DNA of 64,000 nt from Bryopsis sp. KO-2023 (taxonomy: Eukaryota > Chlorophyta > Ulvophyceae > Bryopsidales > Bryopsidaceae), in NCBI GenBank assembly GCA_030272585.1, contig BSYQ01000006.1, positions 1,079,001-1,143,000 of the forward strand, read 5' to 3'. Under the pieces are notes generated by a model that worked only from the letters and a program-made list of their open reading frames with translations, made no database searches and was not told the origin of the DNA. This document shows, piece after piece, positions 61,429-64,000 of this stretch (position 1 is the first letter of the stretch; each line of letters opens with the position of its first letter). The position numbers and the translations under genes are program-made.

Positions 61429-62847
61429 TCAGCAGGTGTATGTCTTGGCTGTTTCAGCATACGCATCCGCGCATTTTTCAGAATTTGGATCCATGATTGG
61501 TTCGAAGAAGAATCTGCGATCATTGGTGCACTTGGCCACCATCTCGTTGAACACTGTGAATCATCAAAAAGCCACAGAGCAAAAAAAAAAAAATCAAATC
61601 AAATCAAATCTACTGTCGAAAAACTGGACGTGATCCACCATCAAAAACAAAAGGACAGAAAAAAAACCTGAATGGAAAAATTAGGTAACCACAGAACAAA
61701 ATTGCTTTCTTTTTTCGTTGTTGGTACCAACAGCACCAGCGCCAGCACCAATTGGGAAATTCAGTTTGTTGTTGGTGCCAATCTCGATGGAAAACGTTCA
61801 ATGGAAAAGTACACACTGATAATTTACCAGCATTGATTCCACCAGAGCCATTCGCATCATCAAAAGCATTGACCATTGCATTGAAAGCGTTTTGATCACA
61901 CATGCATCCCTGAAGCCAAAAAGAAAAAAACATTCAAACCCACACACACACAAACAAACAAATCTAGTACGTCATAATCAAATGAAACCAACAAACATCA
62001 ACTGACAATTTTTTTCTCAACAGGTATGCACCTTTCTGGCGACCTCACAAGCAGCTGCACAGCACCTGCATATGCATCCAACACAGTGCCAAATCATCAA
62101 CACAGAGAAAACAAGAGCAATTGCAGCATTACTACCATTACCATGAGTTGCACCCAGCACATTGATAATCATATCACACACTTGAATGGACAATCACAAC
62201 AAGATGTAAAAATTCGGCGCCAAATCGCTTACGCATCAGATGTAGTGGCACCACCAATGTATTGAGCAAGCTGTCCCCCCTTCACCCTCAAGGAGTTGTT
62301 TTCCTGGTTAATCGAGACCAGGGCAATAAGTGCAGCACTGTCATCCTTCAAGCTAGTGGAAGAAATCAAATCCTACAAGCAGCCAAGAAAACCCAACCAT
62401 GCCTTACTAATAACCCCAGTACTCTGAACCAGCGAAGAATAAAAAAAAAACAAAAACAAAAAAAAAACAATCAAAACAATCAGCCGATCATCCCTCTCTG
62501 CAACACAGACCTCAGTGCATGCCCTCATGAAAATACCGGCGTTGGCTCGGCAATTCTCCCGTGTGGGGATCTGGTCCAGAGTGCCTTGGAATGCAGGACC
62601 ATTCAGCTGCTCCCTGACAAGATTCAACAGATTGTCTTGACCCCAGGCCGAAACTAGCAAACAACCCAAATCCACATTTCAGTCGCAGCGCCACCCTGCC
62701 GATTCTTGATGCAAAACGGTACGGAGTTCGGATATACAGGGGCACAAGGGCTGAGTGTAGGTTCGGATTGAATTCCGAATTTAAAGCAACCAAGGAGCTA
62801 GTACCGGCGAGGGAGCATATCACGGCAGCAAAAACGGCGGCGTGCAT
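61429..62847 (-). CDS. Gene G: small secreted Cys-rich protein of unknown family
   Basis: Six exons on - (62847-62805, 62653-62511, 62372-62233, 62065-62032, 61909-61828, 61553-61429) give 188 residues; all six join in frame to a TGA. The ATG opens a short signal peptide (MHAAVFAAVICSLA). The mature part has ten cysteines: ENC and RAC near residues 40-55, a cluster CCAAAC then GCMCD, and AKC, EKC and YTC near the end. A conserved-looking stretch is FNAMVNAFDDANGSGG. The CC and CxC pair recalls the plant eight-cysteine lipid-transfer motif, but the spacings do not fit. An even cysteine number and a secretion signal suggest a disulphide-stabilised extracellular protein. Function and partners are unknown. 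Confidence 0.72.
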
Positions 62848-64000
62848 GATGTCGGTGTCGAGATCCTGGGCCTGAGGGTTCTGGAGCGAGAGATTCGGCG
62901 GCGGACTGGATGGATGATTTTCACCGCAACCAAAGGCTACTTATGTTGGTGAGGCTCACGTGTGTGTGGACTCTCGACTGACGTCCCGATGGATTGATAG
63001 ACACAGAGTCCAAGGTGAAATGACACGGGCCAACAGAACGAGGACCATGTGGTGGCTTTACCAATGTTTTTTTCCGTTTTTGAGGGCTGGTCCCCTAGGC
63101 AATATGTAATTGTTGTTGTTGTTCCTCTGAGGACTGGTTTGTGCAGTGCAATGCAATGCAATGCAATGCAATGCAATGCAGACCATCCAGCTTCTCTTTT
63201 TCTTCTGCTGGAGGAGCATTTCAGACTGTGTCAAATCTGATAATACATTCATTATTAGTGCTGGATGCACCACAGTCTCACAAGAATGCAAGCTTGCAAA
63301 GAAAATCCACTCGAGCATGACGCCTTCAGTATCGTTGAGAAAGCTCCGTTAACGTGTTCACCAATTAGAAAAGACACAAGAAGCTGGGACGGTTCATGAA
63401 CTGATCAGCTTGGGCTTGATTGGATGATTCTGGACCATCCCACAATTCTCAGAATCAGTTAGCTTTTAGCTCCCTAACATCGTCCCTTCGGTTCTCTGAA
63501 CTGTGATTGGAGTTGAATAAAACAAGTTTGCCTCCACAATTGATGATATTTGTTTATTGTCATGGGGGCAGGAAGGGACCGTCAATCAGCAAGTATGTTT
63601 GTTTTTCTTCCTGTTTTTGTTTCTATTTTGCACACCACGATTTAATTTAAATCATGGAAATCAGTGTTGCATGGAGTGTTAATTTTCAAAACTTGTTTGC
63701 TTGTTTATTTCTCTGTTGGTCTAATATACCCCGATCAGCTGAACCAACATTTTGAAGTACATTAGGAATGACTGAATGAAACTTCCAAAGAATCAAATCT
63801 GATTAAAAACATTCTTTACAAAATAAGAGTGCTGACTGCACTACAAACTCACAACTGCCAGCTTGCATGAAAATCCACTCACATAAAACTTTTATTAATG
63901 TTGAGCTGCCCTCCTGTTCAGCATTTTGAACAGATACATCTTTCGGGGGGGTCTAAAACAAGATTCCTAGTCACAAGAGCTACTGCAAAAACCCCCTCCA
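62848..64000. other. Right-hand end, no gene recognised
   Basis: It contains the upstream region of gene G and a pentanucleotide microsatellite. No exon with supported splice sites was found. Confidence 0.5.
63147..63180. repeat. (TGCAA)n microsatellite
   Basis: About 6.8 copies of the pentamer TGCAA in a row. Confidence 0.95.

Noticed and set aside
61429-62847. Plant eight-cysteine lipid-transfer protein identity for gene G
   Set aside because: CC and CxC occur in the right order, but the C-to-CC spacing is about 49 residues and CC-to-CxC about 9, outside the family's usual range, and there are ten cysteines.
1-64000. tRNA, rRNA or CRISPR loci
   Set aside because: No T-arm plus anticodon-arm pattern, rRNA core or regularly spaced repeat array was recognised by eye; a covariance-model scan could still find a tRNA.

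Overview
The window is nuclear DNA of a eukaryote. Genes are cut by many GT-AG introns with T-rich acceptors, and two housekeeping genes are clearly eukaryotic: the splicing factor SF3B4 and a retromer sorting nexin. Very large proteins that join a bacterial-Pmp-like beta-helix to a Cys-rich and multi-membrane-span module are typical of algae and other protists. I therefore read this as a unicellular alga or protist; the sequence alone does not settle the lineage. No rRNA, tRNA or CRISPR array was recognised.

Left third (1-30 kb): three paralogous giant genes, here called A (1114-10679, +), B (11669-18334, -) and C (19878-30157, +). Each encodes a signal peptide, an N-terminal cap, a long right-handed beta-helix of GGA(I/L/V) and FxxN rungs, a Cys-rich stalk and a hydrophobic C-terminal module of about seven or more membrane spans. 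I could splice all three with phases that agree end to end (about 1778, 1517 and 1994 residues). Most helix exons are phase 0-0, so rungs can be gained or lost without a frame change, and A and C differ in just that way. A roughly 230-bp repeat flanks gene C on both sides.

Middle (30-39 kb): an old retroelement gag fragment, then three consecutive + strand genes for small secreted proteins. Gene F (32954-33560) is a 112-residue precursor holding two copies of a 20-residue unit, LLGGFFPRPYP-GGG-C-RR. Genes D (34936-36315) and E (37403-38900) are tandem paralogues built from an unfamiliar repeat, Cx3Cx4C...CxCC. These three are the best candidates for something undescribed.

Housekeeping block (40-50 kb): a three-RRM RNA-binding protein in one exon and SF3B4 in seven exons, both on -, and a six-exon SNX1/2/Vps5-type sorting nexin on +, divergent from SF3B4.

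Right end (50-64 kb): a 7.9-kb LTR retrotransposon on - with 254-bp LTRs that read as identical but an interior without long open frames, inserted in an older repeat; an 842-bp TA-flanked MITE with long terminal inverted repeats and internal iterons; and gene G (61429-62847, -), a 188-residue secreted protein with ten cysteines after its signal peptide, of no family I recognise.
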